Below, one piece after another: positions 1 to 7,835 of a stretch of 17,498 nt of DNA. This stretch comes from H111-94 sp034436045 (GTDB taxonomy: Bacteria; Chloroflexota; Ktedonobacteria; Ktedonobacterales; Ktedonobacteraceae). The stretch spans positions 1 to 17,498 of the forward strand of contig DAOTVZ010000229.1 of assembly GCA_034436045.1 (NCBI GenBank), in the 5' to 3' direction. A program made the position numbers and the translations under genes. How positions within the stretch are numbered: the first letter of the stretch is position 1; each line of letters starts with the position of its first letter. The notes below the pieces were generated by a model that ran no database searches, had not been told where the DNA came from, and was given only the letters and a program-made list of their open reading frames with translations.

Positions 1-128
1 TACGCTGGTTAGCACCAGGACAATATATCAAGTTCGCTTTGGTGGTCGTGACGGTCTTTCTGATCTGGCGCTGCAAGACATGCGAGACGCCATGCTTGAG
101 AATACCTTTATGCTGTTGTACTGTATGA
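1..128 (+). CDS. Possible C-terminal tail of a membrane protein (partial)
   Basis: One plus-strand frame, read from base 3, is open from the window edge to a TGA at 126-128, giving about 41 residues. It contains a convincing hydrophobic helix (FALVVVTVFLIW) after a Trp/Pro/Gly-rich start and then a Cys-rich end (CKTCETPC, CCC). The end would overlap the 3' end of the convergent isomerase gene by about 20 bases. Nothing identifies a family. A minus-strand frame is also open to the edge here, so this may be only a chance reading. It is offered because the helix is the one protein-like signal in the first 107 bases. Confidence 0.25.
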   Translation, partial: RWLAPGQYIKFALVVVTVFLIWRCKTCETPCLRIPLCCCTV

Positions 129-839
129 CTCATTCTTTGCTTCTCTTTCAAATATTGATAACTGCCTCTCTACGATGTCGCACAGCATATGGGCCAGCAT
201 CATATGCAATTCTTGCACGAGAGCAGTATCAACTATCGGTACCTTGATAGTAAGATGCGCCAGGTGTTCCAGGCAGCTTGAGTGTTCTCCCGTAATGGCA
301 ACCACGCTCAGCAAACGTTCGCGTCCTACCTGTGCTGCTTGTAGCACATTTTCTGGCTCACTGTTTGTACTGAAAGCAATGAGCATATCCCCCGGTTGAC
401 CAAATGCCTGCACCTGACGCGCAAAAACCTATTGAAAACCATAATCGTTGGCAATGGCAGTGATGGCTGCCGTATCCGAGGTCAGAGGCAGCACCCCGTA
501 TGCGCTCCGTTCCCGCTTGAAACGTCCGATCAGTTCGGTCGCAAAATGTTGTGCCTGTGACGCGCTTCCTCCATTACCCACGACCAGCACCTTATGCCCA
601 CTGCGCAGCGTATTAACCAGCTCCACCGCTGCCTCTACCAGTAACCCTGCTTGCGCCACCAGTTCCCCCAGTGCCTCATCTAGCATCTTCCTGCGCACAT
701 AAATGGCACTGATGATGGCATCCCGGTATGCCTCGGCTATCTCCGACCTTTTCAGTACGTGTGTACTCTGTTCTACCGTTTCCTCCGATGAGGCAATGTG
801 TGAAGGCGGAGCCATACCCCACTGACTTAACAGACTCAT
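108..839 (-). pseudogene. gmhA: GmhA-like SIS-domain sugar-phosphate isomerase, interrupted by an in-frame TAG
   Basis: Both halves match the phosphoheptose isomerase (GmhA/DiaA) family, which converts sedoheptulose 7-phosphate to heptose 7-phosphate in the cytoplasm. The first half carries VVGNGGSASQAQHFATEL and TAITAIANDYGF. The second resumes in the same frame as VFARQVQAFGQPGDM and ends with a family-typical helix, VQELHMMLAHMLCDIVE. A TAG at 429-431 (minus strand) stands where the family normally has Glu, as in YGFEEVF. Total length is 243 codons, about 40 more than usual, because of a long N-terminus. The phosphate-binding loop, normally STSGNSPNVL, reads STNSEPENVL, so it is degraded as well. 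No good ribosome site precedes the ATG. It may be a decayed gene; a sequencing error at one base is the main alternative. If both halves were translated separately, neither would hold a complete active site. Confidence 0.8.
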
Positions 840-1560
840 ACTTTCTTTAACCTATCTTTATTTCAGCCCGTGCATGCTATAAGCAATAGAGGCTACACGC
901 CCATCGCTGCGCGACAGCACAGGCTTTTTTTGACAGTGCTAATATAAATGAAGCTCTTACATAATACAAGTCAACAATAAAACTGCTAAGCTACTCTTAA
1001 TCTGCACTTATTTTGTCTAATGGTACGCATAAACACTGCAATGATCGATGACGCCAGAGAATCCACAGAAAGTTTGTGGGAACGTCAAAACAAGAGGTCG
1101 ATGCTACCTCTCGCAAAGAACACGTATCATTATACATAGTGGGTTACACAAACCGATCAAAGGGCAAAACGACCGTACACTATTTGCGTATAGTAGCGGC
1201 GACTCTCGTGGCCGCCCTGTTCCCTGTTTCGGGTGTCCTGCTTATCCGGCTCTCTTCGTCTGCTTTTCTGCTCTTCCGTCCGTGTCACTAGAAGAGGGAG
1301 CAAAAAAGCCGTATGGATAGCCAGAATAAGGCAGCTAACGAGAATGAGCAGTGCTATGATCGCTTGATAGAAGGTGTGACTTACCATGTCGGGCGCATGA
1401 GGTTCGGTAAGGTTAAGTGCGCGGTTGCCGGGGAGCAAAAGGGGGTCTGGATCAGCTACGGTGATGGCAATAGCCCTTCTGATGTGATAGTGTAATAGTG
1501 ACTCTAAGCAAGTCAGAGTACTTGCGGCACATTATTTCAACCTAAAAGAGATACAGCTAT
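840..1560. other. Long intergenic gap with no convincing gene
   Basis: These 721 bases separate the broken isomerase gene from the PAP2 gene. Several short frames overlap one another on both strands, none with recognisable similarity. The best candidates are a 60-residue plus-strand frame at 1313-1495, with GAGGGAG 12 bases before its ATG, and a minus-strand frame at 1157-1387 with one hydrophobic helix (AIIALLILVSCLILAI) but no ribosome site. Short inverted repeats occur near 1499-1525, for example CAAGTCAGAGTACTTG. A TTGACA at about 929 has no -10 box at normal spacing. The gap probably holds the PAP2 promoter and possibly a decayed gene. Confidence 0.5.
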
Positions 1561-2454
1561 ATGAAAGATAGCAGACATCAACCCGGCTATGAGTCGGAAA
1601 AGAGCGTTACGTCACCGGCAGCAGAGACCAGCGGGGCTTTGCCGCAGGTACCTTTGTTGCCGCCTCTCCCGACTGTGAACCTCGCCGATGCGCAAAAGCT
1701 GGCTGCACAGACCTCGGTTTCCGGTCGGCGCGCCGTTTCACGCGGCACATGGTTCCTGGCGCTCTATCTCTGGATTCTCTCAGGCGTTCTCATTCTCTCC
1801 TGGATCGCCGGTCGCACGCAGTTTTTCCCCGGTGATCGGACGATCACGCGCCAGATACAGAAAAACCGTAATCCCTGGTTGCGCCGTTTCCTGTTTTGTG
1901 TCTCGCAAATCGGTTTCTGGCAATGGGCCACTCCTATTGTCGTGGGGACAGCAGGCATTTTCTGGGCCTTGCGCTTCCGGCTGGAAGCTATCTTTATGCT
2001 GCTCACCTCTTCATCGACGCTACTCAACGCTATTCTCAAACGGGTCATCAAGCGTCCGCGCCCGACCGAAGAACTTGTGCAGGTGACGCGCGTGATTAAC
2101 GAGCCAAGCTTTCCCAGTGGACATGTCATGCACTACACGACCTTTTACGGTCTATTGATCTACATGCTTGCTACCAACTGGCGTTCCGGCAAGTTGCGCA
2201 ACGCTTTGATCGGCCTTTGTACGGCGTTGATCCTATGCATCGGCCCTTCGCGCGTCTATCTGGGCGCACACTGGCCTAGCGATGCCGTTGCTGGCTATCT
2301 CTACGGCGGCCTCTGGCTCACTGGCCTGACTGCGCTGTACTTACGTGTCAAAGCGTGGCTCCATCCACAGACCGGCAAAGTACCGGAGATTGTCAAACTC
2401 TTGCAGCAACCAGGGAATGGAGAGGAGTCAAAGCAAAACGGCGGGAGTAAATGA
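1561..2454 (+). CDS. PAP2-family membrane phosphatase
   Basis: This is a type 2 phosphatidic acid phosphatase family protein, an integral membrane enzyme that removes phosphate from lipid phosphates such as phosphatidate or undecaprenyl diphosphate. All three catalytic motifs are present and in order: K160 to P168 (KRVIKRPRP), P185-S-G-H188, and S230-R231 to H237 (SRVYLGAHWPSD). H188 and H237 are the expected catalytic pair. Hydrophobic segments near residues 63-82, 120-137, 142-157, 192-205, 213-228 and 245-261 fit the usual six-helix fold. A soluble, Pro-rich N-terminus of about 60 residues is extra. At 297 residues it is within the family range. The stop lies six bases before the next ORF, so the two are probably one transcript. 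The exact substrate cannot be read from sequence. Confidence 0.92.
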   Translation: MKDSRHQPGYESEKSVTSPAAETSGALPQVPLLPPLPTVNLADAQKLAAQTSVSGRRAVSRGTWFLALYLWILSGVLILSWIAGRTQFFPGDRTITRQIQKNRNPWLRRFLFCVSQIGFWQWATPIVVGTAGIFWALRFRLEAIFMLLTSSSTLLNAILKRVIKRPRPTEELVQVTRVINEPSFPSGHVMHYTTFYGLLIYMLATNWRSGKLRNALIGLCTALILCIGPSRVYLGAHWPSDAVAGYLYGGLWLTGLTALYLRVKAWLHPQTGKVPEIVKLLQQPGNGEESKQNGGSK

Positions 2455-2460
2455 TGAACT

Positions 2461-3765
2461 ATGCAGCGCCTTACCCTGTTCTTATCAGCTTGCAGCCGGT
2501 TCGCACTAGCAGGCATTTTCTGGCTCGTCGCACGGCTGTTCTATGACATTGAATTTCATGGGTTAGAACATCTCCCCAGCAGACACCCAATATATTTTGC
2601 AATGGCCCACAAGCGCGATTTAGACCCCATTGTCGAATTGCCGACGGTGCTGGCTCGACAGGGATGGCGTGCCCTGGCCCATGATGTCATCTTCGCCTTG
2701 CGTGGCGATGCTTTCGCTCCAGGTTTTTTAGCACGGCTTGTAACACAGCCAGACTGGTTCGCGCGCTTTTTATGGATGCTCTCGCTGGGTGACATTCTGC
2801 GTTTCCTGGGTATTCGGCCTCTGGAAAAGCTGAACCTGCGCCCCGATGAAATATGGCTGCGCGATTTCGTTTCTGCGGAGGGCGATCTGGCCGCCGGAGA
2901 GGTTCTTTCATCGACCTTCTTGCAGCATTTGAGTCAGGCAAGCGGCGAAGATGCCGAGATATTGCAGGCAAGTCGGCTCTCACACCTGCTCTCCTGGCGC
3001 TATCACGCGCTATTGCAGCATTCGCACAGTATCGATATCTTCCAGTCACGCTGGCATCGGCGCATGAAAAACATTCTTCTGTCGCAATTGAAGAAGCAGC
3101 TTGTGGAGTTGACGAACTGGTTGGAACACCATGGTTCGGTATGGGGCGCGCCGGAAGGCCAGCTTTCCCCGTCAGGCAAAATCAGCCCGCTTTCTGCCAT
3201 CCTACCACGTCTGCTCCGCTCAGTATCGACCCCCGTCACCATCGTCCCTATTGCCATCGTCTATGACTTCATGACGTCGAGACGCATGCGCATCTTTGTC
3301 GATGTTGCACCATCTATAGTCTATAATTCACAGTTATCAGCAAAAGACTTGAATTATGACCTGCGCCGCGCGTGGTTGCTCAGCGCTCGCTTTACCTGCA
3401 CACAGCTTGCCAGTGGTTTTCTGGTGGAGACGAGTAAGGTGGCGGTGCCTATTTTCACACTGAGCGACCTGGTGCTGAAGCTTGAAGAAGAGGCAAAGAG
3501 GTTGCACACGAGAGGCCGCCATGTTGATCCTCGCCTGCTCACTCACAAATCGGTGCGCAAACTGGCGGAATCCTTCTTGACCTATGCCGTCCAACGACAC
3601 CTCGTCTTTCGCCTCGCCCCCGATCTGTACAAAGTGAGGCCGCTCAACTTGAGCATGGACGTGCCCCCCGGCAGTACAGGGTACCAGCAATATCCCCTGG
3701 CCTACGCCTGGAACGAACTACAAGATATGCTGAGCGTCGAACCACATGCTCAGGACTCCTATTGA
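2461..3765 (+). CDS. Phospholipid/glycerol acyltransferase-like protein with long insert
   Basis: This is a member of the PlsB/PlsC acyltransferase superfamily, which transfers an acyl chain to glycerol 3-phosphate, lysophosphatidate or a related acceptor at the membrane. Motif I (HX4D) is H50-KRDL-D55, preceded by a segment like others of the family (HPIYFAMAH). Motif III is A230-P-E-G-Q (residues 230-234) and motif IV is TPVTIVPIAIVYD (about 257-269). Residues 10-28 are hydrophobic and could anchor it. The spacing of motifs I and III is about 180 residues, where PlsC and PlsB have roughly 70-80, so about 100 residues (roughly 85-205) are inserted. The C-terminal third (about 290-434) is not familiar. 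It begins six bases after the PAP2 gene, which supports a shared role in phospholipid metabolism. Substrate and activity are inferred. Confidence 0.8.
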   Translation: MQRLTLFLSACSRFALAGIFWLVARLFYDIEFHGLEHLPSRHPIYFAMAHKRDLDPIVELPTVLARQGWRALAHDVIFALRGDAFAPGFLARLVTQPDWFARFLWMLSLGDILRFLGIRPLEKLNLRPDEIWLRDFVSAEGDLAAGEVLSSTFLQHLSQASGEDAEILQASRLSHLLSWRYHALLQHSHSIDIFQSRWHRRMKNILLSQLKKQLVELTNWLEHHGSVWGAPEGQLSPSGKISPLSAILPRLLRSVSTPVTIVPIAIVYDFMTSRRMRIFVDVAPSIVYNSQLSAKDLNYDLRRAWLLSARFTCTQLASGFLVETSKVAVPIFTLSDLVLKLEEEAKRLHTRGRHVDPRLLTHKSVRKLAESFLTYAVQRHLVFRLAPDLYKVRPLNLSMDVPPGSTGYQQYPLAYAWNELQDMLSVEPHAQDSY

Positions 3766-3840
3766 CCAGATAGCAAAGACTGTCAGGCTATTGCAATAAC
3801 TGACTGATAAAGAAAAAGAAGAGGAAGAGGGAATGACCAC

Positions 3841-3897
3841 AAAAAAAGAGCGAGCGAACACAAGACACCTTAATTTTTATCTGCGTTCGTTCGCTCT
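3841..3897 (-). terminator. Intrinsic terminator of the downstream-facing MFS gene
   Basis: Bases 3847-3859 (AGAGCGAGCGAAC) pair with 3885-3897 (GTTCGTTCGCTCT) along 13 pairs, one of them a G-T wobble. On the minus strand the second arm is followed at once by seven T (complement of 3841-3847). This is a textbook terminator for the MFS gene ending at 3914. The plus strand has no comparable T run. Confidence 0.85.
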
Positions 3898-3913
3898 CGC
3901 CTATGAAAAGTTC

Positions 3914-5476
3914 TTACCCCATATGTACCAGTGGCTCGCTGCCTAGCGGAGCCGCTTCTTCATCCTCAGCAGGTCTGTACATATATTGATCGGCACGCCC
4001 ACCTGGGAAGAAGAACATGGCAACGAGGCCGATGATTGCCAGCACCAGGATCAGCGCGTAGACCCAGAACAGGCTCTGCTGTAGTGCCAACTGCAACTGA
4101 CTGATGAACGTCGTTGGCAAGGTCACACGCACATTGGGCGTCAGCAGCACGTTGGCGGGTGCGACACTCTTTGGGATGCGCGCCGCTACCGAGGCAAAGC
4201 GGGTGAAGATGGGTGGAAAACGCTTTACCATCTGTGCATTCAAAATTGTTCCCATCAGCGCCACTCCAATAGTGCCACCAATGGTACGCACAAACTGGGT
4301 CGAGGCCGTCGCCACGCCGCGTAACTTCCAGGGAACGGCATTCTGTACCGAGAGAATATAAGCCGAACTGGAGAAGCCCAGGCCAGCGCCAATCAATACC
4401 ATCGCTGCCACAATAAAGGTTAGACTGGTATGGATATTGAAAAGCGCCACCATTACGGCCCCTGCCAACGTAAGCACCGCTCCCAAGCTTGCCGTCAGAC
4501 GATAACCGAAGCGCAGTACCACTTGACCGCTAATTGTTGCTGCGATAGGCCAGGCCAGCAGCATGGGGCCAAGCGTGATGCCTGCGCTGGTGGCGCTTCC
4601 ACCATCCACACCCTGCACAAAAAGTGGCACATAGGTGGTAATGCCAAACATAATAATGCCGAGCAACAGGCCACCGAAACTAGAGATCGCAATAATGCGA
4701 TTCTTAAACAAATCCAACGGTAGAATTGGCTCCGGCGAACGCCTCTCCTGGATAATAAACCATGTTAGAAGCAGCACCGTCGCCAGGAACAGACCGATAC
4801 TCGGCAGCGAAAGCCAGGACCAGGCTATACCGCCTTGCAGTAGCGCGAAGAGCAATGCCACCACGCCGCCTGTCAGCGTCAACGTGCCCACATAGTCTAT
4901 ACTGGCCCGTTTGTGCTCCACCTGTTCTTTGAAAGACAGCACCAGGAGAATAATCGAAGCGATGCCAAAGGGTACATTAATAAAAAAGACCCAGCGCCAG
5001 GAAAAATTATCGACAATGATACCGCCGATGGCCGGGCCGACCACGCTGGCAATGCCCCAGACGCCACTAAAGAGTCCTTGCACTTTGGCGCGTGCCTCCA
5101 GGTCGAAAATATCGCCGATGATCGTCAACACAATGGGCTGCACCGCCCCTGCGCCCAGACCTTGAATGGCGCGAAAGATAATCAACTGTACCATCGTTTG
5201 CGCCTCACCGCAAGCAATTGAGCCGAGCAGGAAAAGCGTCGAGCCGAAAATGAAGAGCGGCTTGCGCCCATAGAGGTCGGCCAGTTTGCCGTAGACTGGC
5301 ACAGTAGTTGTTGATGTAAGAAGGTAGGCTGAAAAGACCCATGAATAGAGCGTAATGCCGCCGAGTTTGCCGACAATACTCGGCAAGGCTGTACCAACAA
5401 TGGTTGTATCAAGGGCCGCGAGTGACATGCCTAACATCAAGGCTATTGTCACAATTATTCTTGCTTGTCTGGACAT
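3914..5476 (-). CDS. MFS transporter, DHA2 family (14 helices), probable drug/proton antiporter
   Basis: This is a major facilitator of the DHA2 type (QacA/EmrB-like), expected in the cytoplasmic membrane to export hydrophobic or cationic compounds in exchange for protons. The N-terminus carries the DHA2 signature around ALDTTIVGTALP. Motif A is GKLADLYGRKP (about residues 63-73) and a motif C-like stretch is GIASVVGPAIGGII. Hydrophobic segments fit 14 helices over 520 residues, the usual length. The ATG at 5476 is preferred because GGGGAAAC lies about 9 bases before it. A GTG at 5494 would add six residues but has no ribosome site and falls inside a palindrome. No regulator gene lies beside it. 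A perfect inverted repeat just upstream (5493-5506) is a candidate operator. The substrate is unknown. Confidence 0.92.
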   Translation of the reverse strand: MSRQARIIVTIALMLGMSLAALDTTIVGTALPSIVGKLGGITLYSWVFSAYLLTSTTTVPVYGKLADLYGRKPLFIFGSTLFLLGSIACGEAQTMVQLIIFRAIQGLGAGAVQPIVLTIIGDIFDLEARAKVQGLFSGVWGIASVVGPAIGGIIVDNFSWRWVFFINVPFGIASIILLVLSFKEQVEHKRASIDYVGTLTLTGGVVALLFALLQGGIAWSWLSLPSIGLFLATVLLLTWFIIQERRSPEPILPLDLFKNRIIAISSFGGLLLGIIMFGITTYVPLFVQGVDGGSATSAGITLGPMLLAWPIAATISGQVVLRFGYRLTASLGAVLTLAGAVMVALFNIHTSLTFIVAAMVLIGAGLGFSSSAYILSVQNAVPWKLRGVATASTQFVRTIGGTIGVALMGTILNAQMVKRFPPIFTRFASVAARIPKSVAPANVLLTPNVRVTLPTTFISQLQLALQQSLFWVYALILVLAIIGLVAMFFFPGGRADQYMYRPAEDEEAAPLGSEPLVHMG

Positions 5477-5492
5477 ATCTTGTTTCCCCGTC

Positions 5493-5506
5493 ACAGTTGA
5501 CTGTGA
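5493..5506 (-). promoter_or_regulatory. Candidate operator palindrome before the first MFS gene
   Basis: CACAGT-TG-ACTGTG is a perfect 6-base inverted repeat with a 2-base centre, 16 bases upstream of the preferred ATG at 5476. Its position around the expected transcription start fits a repressor site, as is common for DHA2 exporters. No clear -35/-10 pair was found, so the assignment rests on symmetry and position only. Confidence 0.35.
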
Positions 5507-5580
5507 AGTGTAGGTAGAAAAAGAAGATTACAATGCGAACAATCTCCAGGCAGCTATCTTCCTGGAACTACACAAACAGA

Positions 5581-5611
5581 TGTGGCATCCATCATTGGCA
5601 TGGATGCCACA
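5581..5611. repeat. Perfect 12-base inverted repeat (strong hairpin)
   Basis: TGTGGCATCCAT at 5581-5592 is exactly complementary to ATGGATGCCACA at 5600-5611, with a 7-base loop. It lies between the DUF427 gene (stop at 5766) and the MFS start. On the minus strand it is followed only by a weak T-rich stretch (TCTGTTTGTG), so it may be an inefficient terminator for DUF427, a protein-binding palindrome, or a small mobile-repeat remnant. Confidence 0.6.
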
Positions 5612-5701
5612 CTATGAGATGAATAGCCTGAGTCTCTCCGGGTGTACGTATCTTGCCGAGGGGTGGAGAGCAAGTCACCGCCGTATAAGAGAGGCCCGGA
5701 A

Positions 5702-5721
5702 GCTATTATCTTACTAATAGC
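5702..5721. repeat. 7-base inverted repeat downstream of DUF427
   Basis: GCTATTA and TAATAGC are perfect complements around a 6-base loop, 44 bases after the DUF427 stop on the minus strand. There is no T run on either side, so it is better called a transcript-end hairpin or processing signal than a full intrinsic terminator. With the 5581 hairpin it is the main structure seen in the 289-base gap 5477-5765. Confidence 0.4.
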
Positions 5722-5765
5722 ACGCTTCTATGTGAACTAAGGTGACGTACACAACGCTTGAACGC

Positions 5766-6050
5766 TCAGCCTTCAACCTGCACACCATGCCAGAAGGCTA
5801 CGTAGTCTTTGATCTGGCGCGCGGCATCTTTCGGATGCGGATAGTACCACGCTGCGTCCTTATTCTCTTTGCCATCAACCACCACCGTATAATAGCTAGC
5901 AAGCCCTTTCCAGGGGCAGGTGGTATGGGTATTGCTTTCTTTAAAATACTCACGACGAATGGCATCGGGCGGAAAGTACTGATTGCCTTCTACGACAATG
6001 CATTGATCGCTTTCAGCCAGTACGGCACCGTTCCATATAGCTCTAGGCAT
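5766..6050 (-). CDS. DUF427-domain protein
   Basis: This 94-residue protein matches the DUF427 family almost from end to end. Features seen are AIWNGAVLAESD at the start, VVEGNQYFPPDAI, the highly conserved THTTCPWKGLASYY (about residues 41-54), NKDAAWYYPHP (about 63-73) and IKDYVAFW near the C-terminus. The family forms small, cytoplasmic, beta-rich single-domain proteins with no established reaction. The conserved Cys-Pro-Trp-Lys stretch is the likely functional site. The start is secure: AAGGAG lies 8 bases before the ATG. The gene stands alone on the minus strand, head to head with the second MFS gene and upstream of the first, with hairpins after its stop. No operon partner explains its role. 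Confidence 0.93.
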   Translation of the reverse strand: MPRAIWNGAVLAESDQCIVVEGNQYFPPDAIRREYFKESNTHTTCPWKGLASYYTVVVDGKENKDAAWYYPHPKDAARQIKDYVAFWHGVQVEG

Positions 6051-6180
6051 TCCTCAACTCCTTGCTGAGCTAACCGTGACTTCTACTCTACAGTACTAAC
6101 AATCAATATAAGCATTCTATTTCACATGCCCCCTTTATCATCGGCAAAGGAATTTCTATCTCATGCGGGGGAAGCATTCC

Positions 6181-6201
6181 CTGTCCAAAAGGACAGTTTT
6201 T
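6181..6201 (+). terminator. Short terminator-like hairpin in the leader of the second MFS gene
   Basis: CTGTCC-AAAA-GGACAG is a perfect 6-base stem with a 4-base loop, followed directly by TTTTT. It lies about 100 bases upstream of the MFS start codon and faces the same way. If transcription begins upstream of it, it could act as an attenuator. If the promoter is the weak TTCCTT/TATCAT pair near 6235-6262, the hairpin lies before the transcript. Confidence 0.35.
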
Positions 6202-6303
6202 CTGCCTCAGCTCATGCCGATGCGATAAAGCTATTCCTTTTAGAATTATTGTACTTTATCATAGAGAAAAGTCTGACTTTTGCCAGGACGAGGTATCGAC
6301 CGA

Positions 6304-7788
6304 ATGAAAAAAATGGAATATAAGTGGATCGCACTTTCTGTCACCACTATTGGTGCTTTCATGGCAGCGCTGGACTCGACTATCGTGATTCTGGCCTTGC
6401 CCAATATGTTGCAAGACCTGCATTCAGACCTGGTACGTATGACCTGGGTTATTCTAGGCTATCTGATCGTCAATACGGTCTTGCAACTTACCTTTGGACG
6501 CATGGCCGATATGTTTGGGCGTGTGCGCATGTATAACCTGGGCTTCGTAGTCTTCACGCTCGGCTCGGTTCTCTGTGGCCTTGCGCCGAATGATAGTTTT
6601 TTGATCGGCTCGCGGGTCTTACAGGGGATCGGTGGGGCCATGCTCACTGCCAACTCGATGGCGATTATCACCGAAGCATTTCCTGCCAATCAGCGCGGGC
6701 AGGCGATGGGCATTAACTCGATTACCTGGGGCGCTGGCAGCGTGCTGGGGCCGGTGATCGGCGGCTTTATCCTGGCAGTTACTACCTGGCGCTGGATTTT
6801 CCTGGTTAACCTGCCTGTCGGCATCATCGGCACGCTCGCGGCCTACTTCCTGCTGCATGACATTGCGCCTAACCCCAAAGGCGAGCGTTTCGACTTGCCG
6901 GGAGCATTCCTCTTCTGCGTCGGTCTGGTGGCCCTTCTGCTTGGCATTATGGGGAGTATCGGTAGCGGCTGGCTCTCGTCGGCAGTGCTGGTACCGCTTG
7001 TAATCGCCGTGATAGCGTTTATTCTCTTCGTCATCTGGGAGCAGCGTGTGGCTCATCCAATGCTCGACCTGCGGCTGTTCTCCAGCCGCCGCTATGCCTT
7101 TTCTGTGATCGCTGCCACCTTGCAATCGCTATCCGTCTTCGCGGTCAACTTCCTGATCATTTTCTACCTGCAAGGGGTACGCGGGTATAGCCCACTCACC
7201 GCCGCCTTCCTCATTCTGCCATTGCCCATCCTGACCTCGGTCATTGGCCCCATTGGTGGTCGCTGGGCCGACCGTGATCGCTTCCAGGGTATGGTGCCGG
7301 CAACGGTGGGGTTGATCATCCAGGCACTCGCGCTCATCATCATGGCCTTTTTGACGCCTGACACACCCTACCTTCTGCTAGCTGTCGCGCTTGGCCTGAT
7401 GGGTCTGGGTGGTGCTTTCTTCTGGTCGCCCAACACCAGTACGACGATGGGAGCTGCGCCACGCAATCGCCTGGGTGTTGCCTCTGCCACGCTCAACACG
7501 ATGCGCAACATTGGTATGGTCTGTAGCTTCGCCGTCGCGCTGGCGGTAGCTGCTGCTTCGATGCCGCCCGCGCTGGTCAACGCTGTTTTTCTGGGTACCG
7601 TCGGTCATCTCCAGGCAGACATTGCCAATGCCTTCTCCAGTGCGATGGATCACGCCTTTGTGGCCTCAGCCGTCATCTGCATCATCGCCATTTTCTTCTC
7701 GATAGTGCGCGAGAGTAGACGAACAAAGACCGAGGAGCCAGCGGCAAGCACCTCCCCGGAGCCAACTGCTTCGCCATCCGCCGATTAA
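6304..7788 (+). CDS. MFS transporter, DHA2 family (second copy), probable exporter
   Basis: This is a second DHA2-type major facilitator, a membrane exporter driven by protons. It carries MAALDSTIVILALPNM near the N-terminus, motif A as GRMADMFGRVR (about residues 65-75), and GAGSVLGPVIGGFI as the motif C region. Length is 494 residues with hydrophobic segments consistent with 14 helices and a short Pro/Ser/Thr-rich cytoplasmic tail. I chose the ATG at 6304, with AGGACGAGG 10 bases upstream; a TTG at 6280 would overlap that site. The protein is clearly diverged from the other MFS protein in this window (different motif A and loops), so the pair is not a recent duplication. A strong terminator follows its stop by 9 bases, making it a one-gene unit. 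The substrate is unknown. Confidence 0.9.
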   Translation: MKKMEYKWIALSVTTIGAFMAALDSTIVILALPNMLQDLHSDLVRMTWVILGYLIVNTVLQLTFGRMADMFGRVRMYNLGFVVFTLGSVLCGLAPNDSFLIGSRVLQGIGGAMLTANSMAIITEAFPANQRGQAMGINSITWGAGSVLGPVIGGFILAVTTWRWIFLVNLPVGIIGTLAAYFLLHDIAPNPKGERFDLPGAFLFCVGLVALLLGIMGSIGSGWLSSAVLVPLVIAVIAFILFVIWEQRVAHPMLDLRLFSSRRYAFSVIAATLQSLSVFAVNFLIIFYLQGVRGYSPLTAAFLILPLPILTSVIGPIGGRWADRDRFQGMVPATVGLIIQALALIIMAFLTPDTPYLLLAVALGLMGLGGAFFWSPNTSTTMGAAPRNRLGVASATLNTMRNIGMVCSFAVALAVAAASMPPALVNAVFLGTVGHLQADIANAFSSAMDHAFVASAVICIIAIFFSIVRESRRTKTEEPAASTSPEPTASPSAD

Positions 7789-7797
7789 CAAATGCAC

Positions 7798-7835
7798 GCA
7801 GGAGACACTTTCAAGAGTGCCTCCTGCCATTTTTT
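7798..7835 (+). terminator. Intrinsic terminator after the second MFS gene
   Basis: GCAGGAGACACT (7798-7809) pairs with AGTGCCTCCTGC (7816-7827) with one internal mismatch and a 6-base loop, and is followed by CA and six T. It starts nine bases after the MFS stop codon. Confidence 0.88.

Noticed and set aside
1157..1438. Minus-strand frame with one hydrophobic helix in the long gap
   Set aside because: No ribosome site precedes either ATG, and plus-strand frames here also show hydrophobic stretches; a single helix in low-constraint sequence is weak evidence.
5620..5740. GC-rich stretch with short complementary pieces after DUF427, considered as a tRNA or riboswitch
   Set aside because: There is no T-loop sequence, acceptor stem or known riboswitch core; only short hairpins are supported.
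6619..7125. 168-residue minus-strand frame inside the second MFS gene
   Set aside because: It is highly charged and lacks hydrophobic core or known motifs, as expected of an antisense shadow of a membrane protein gene.
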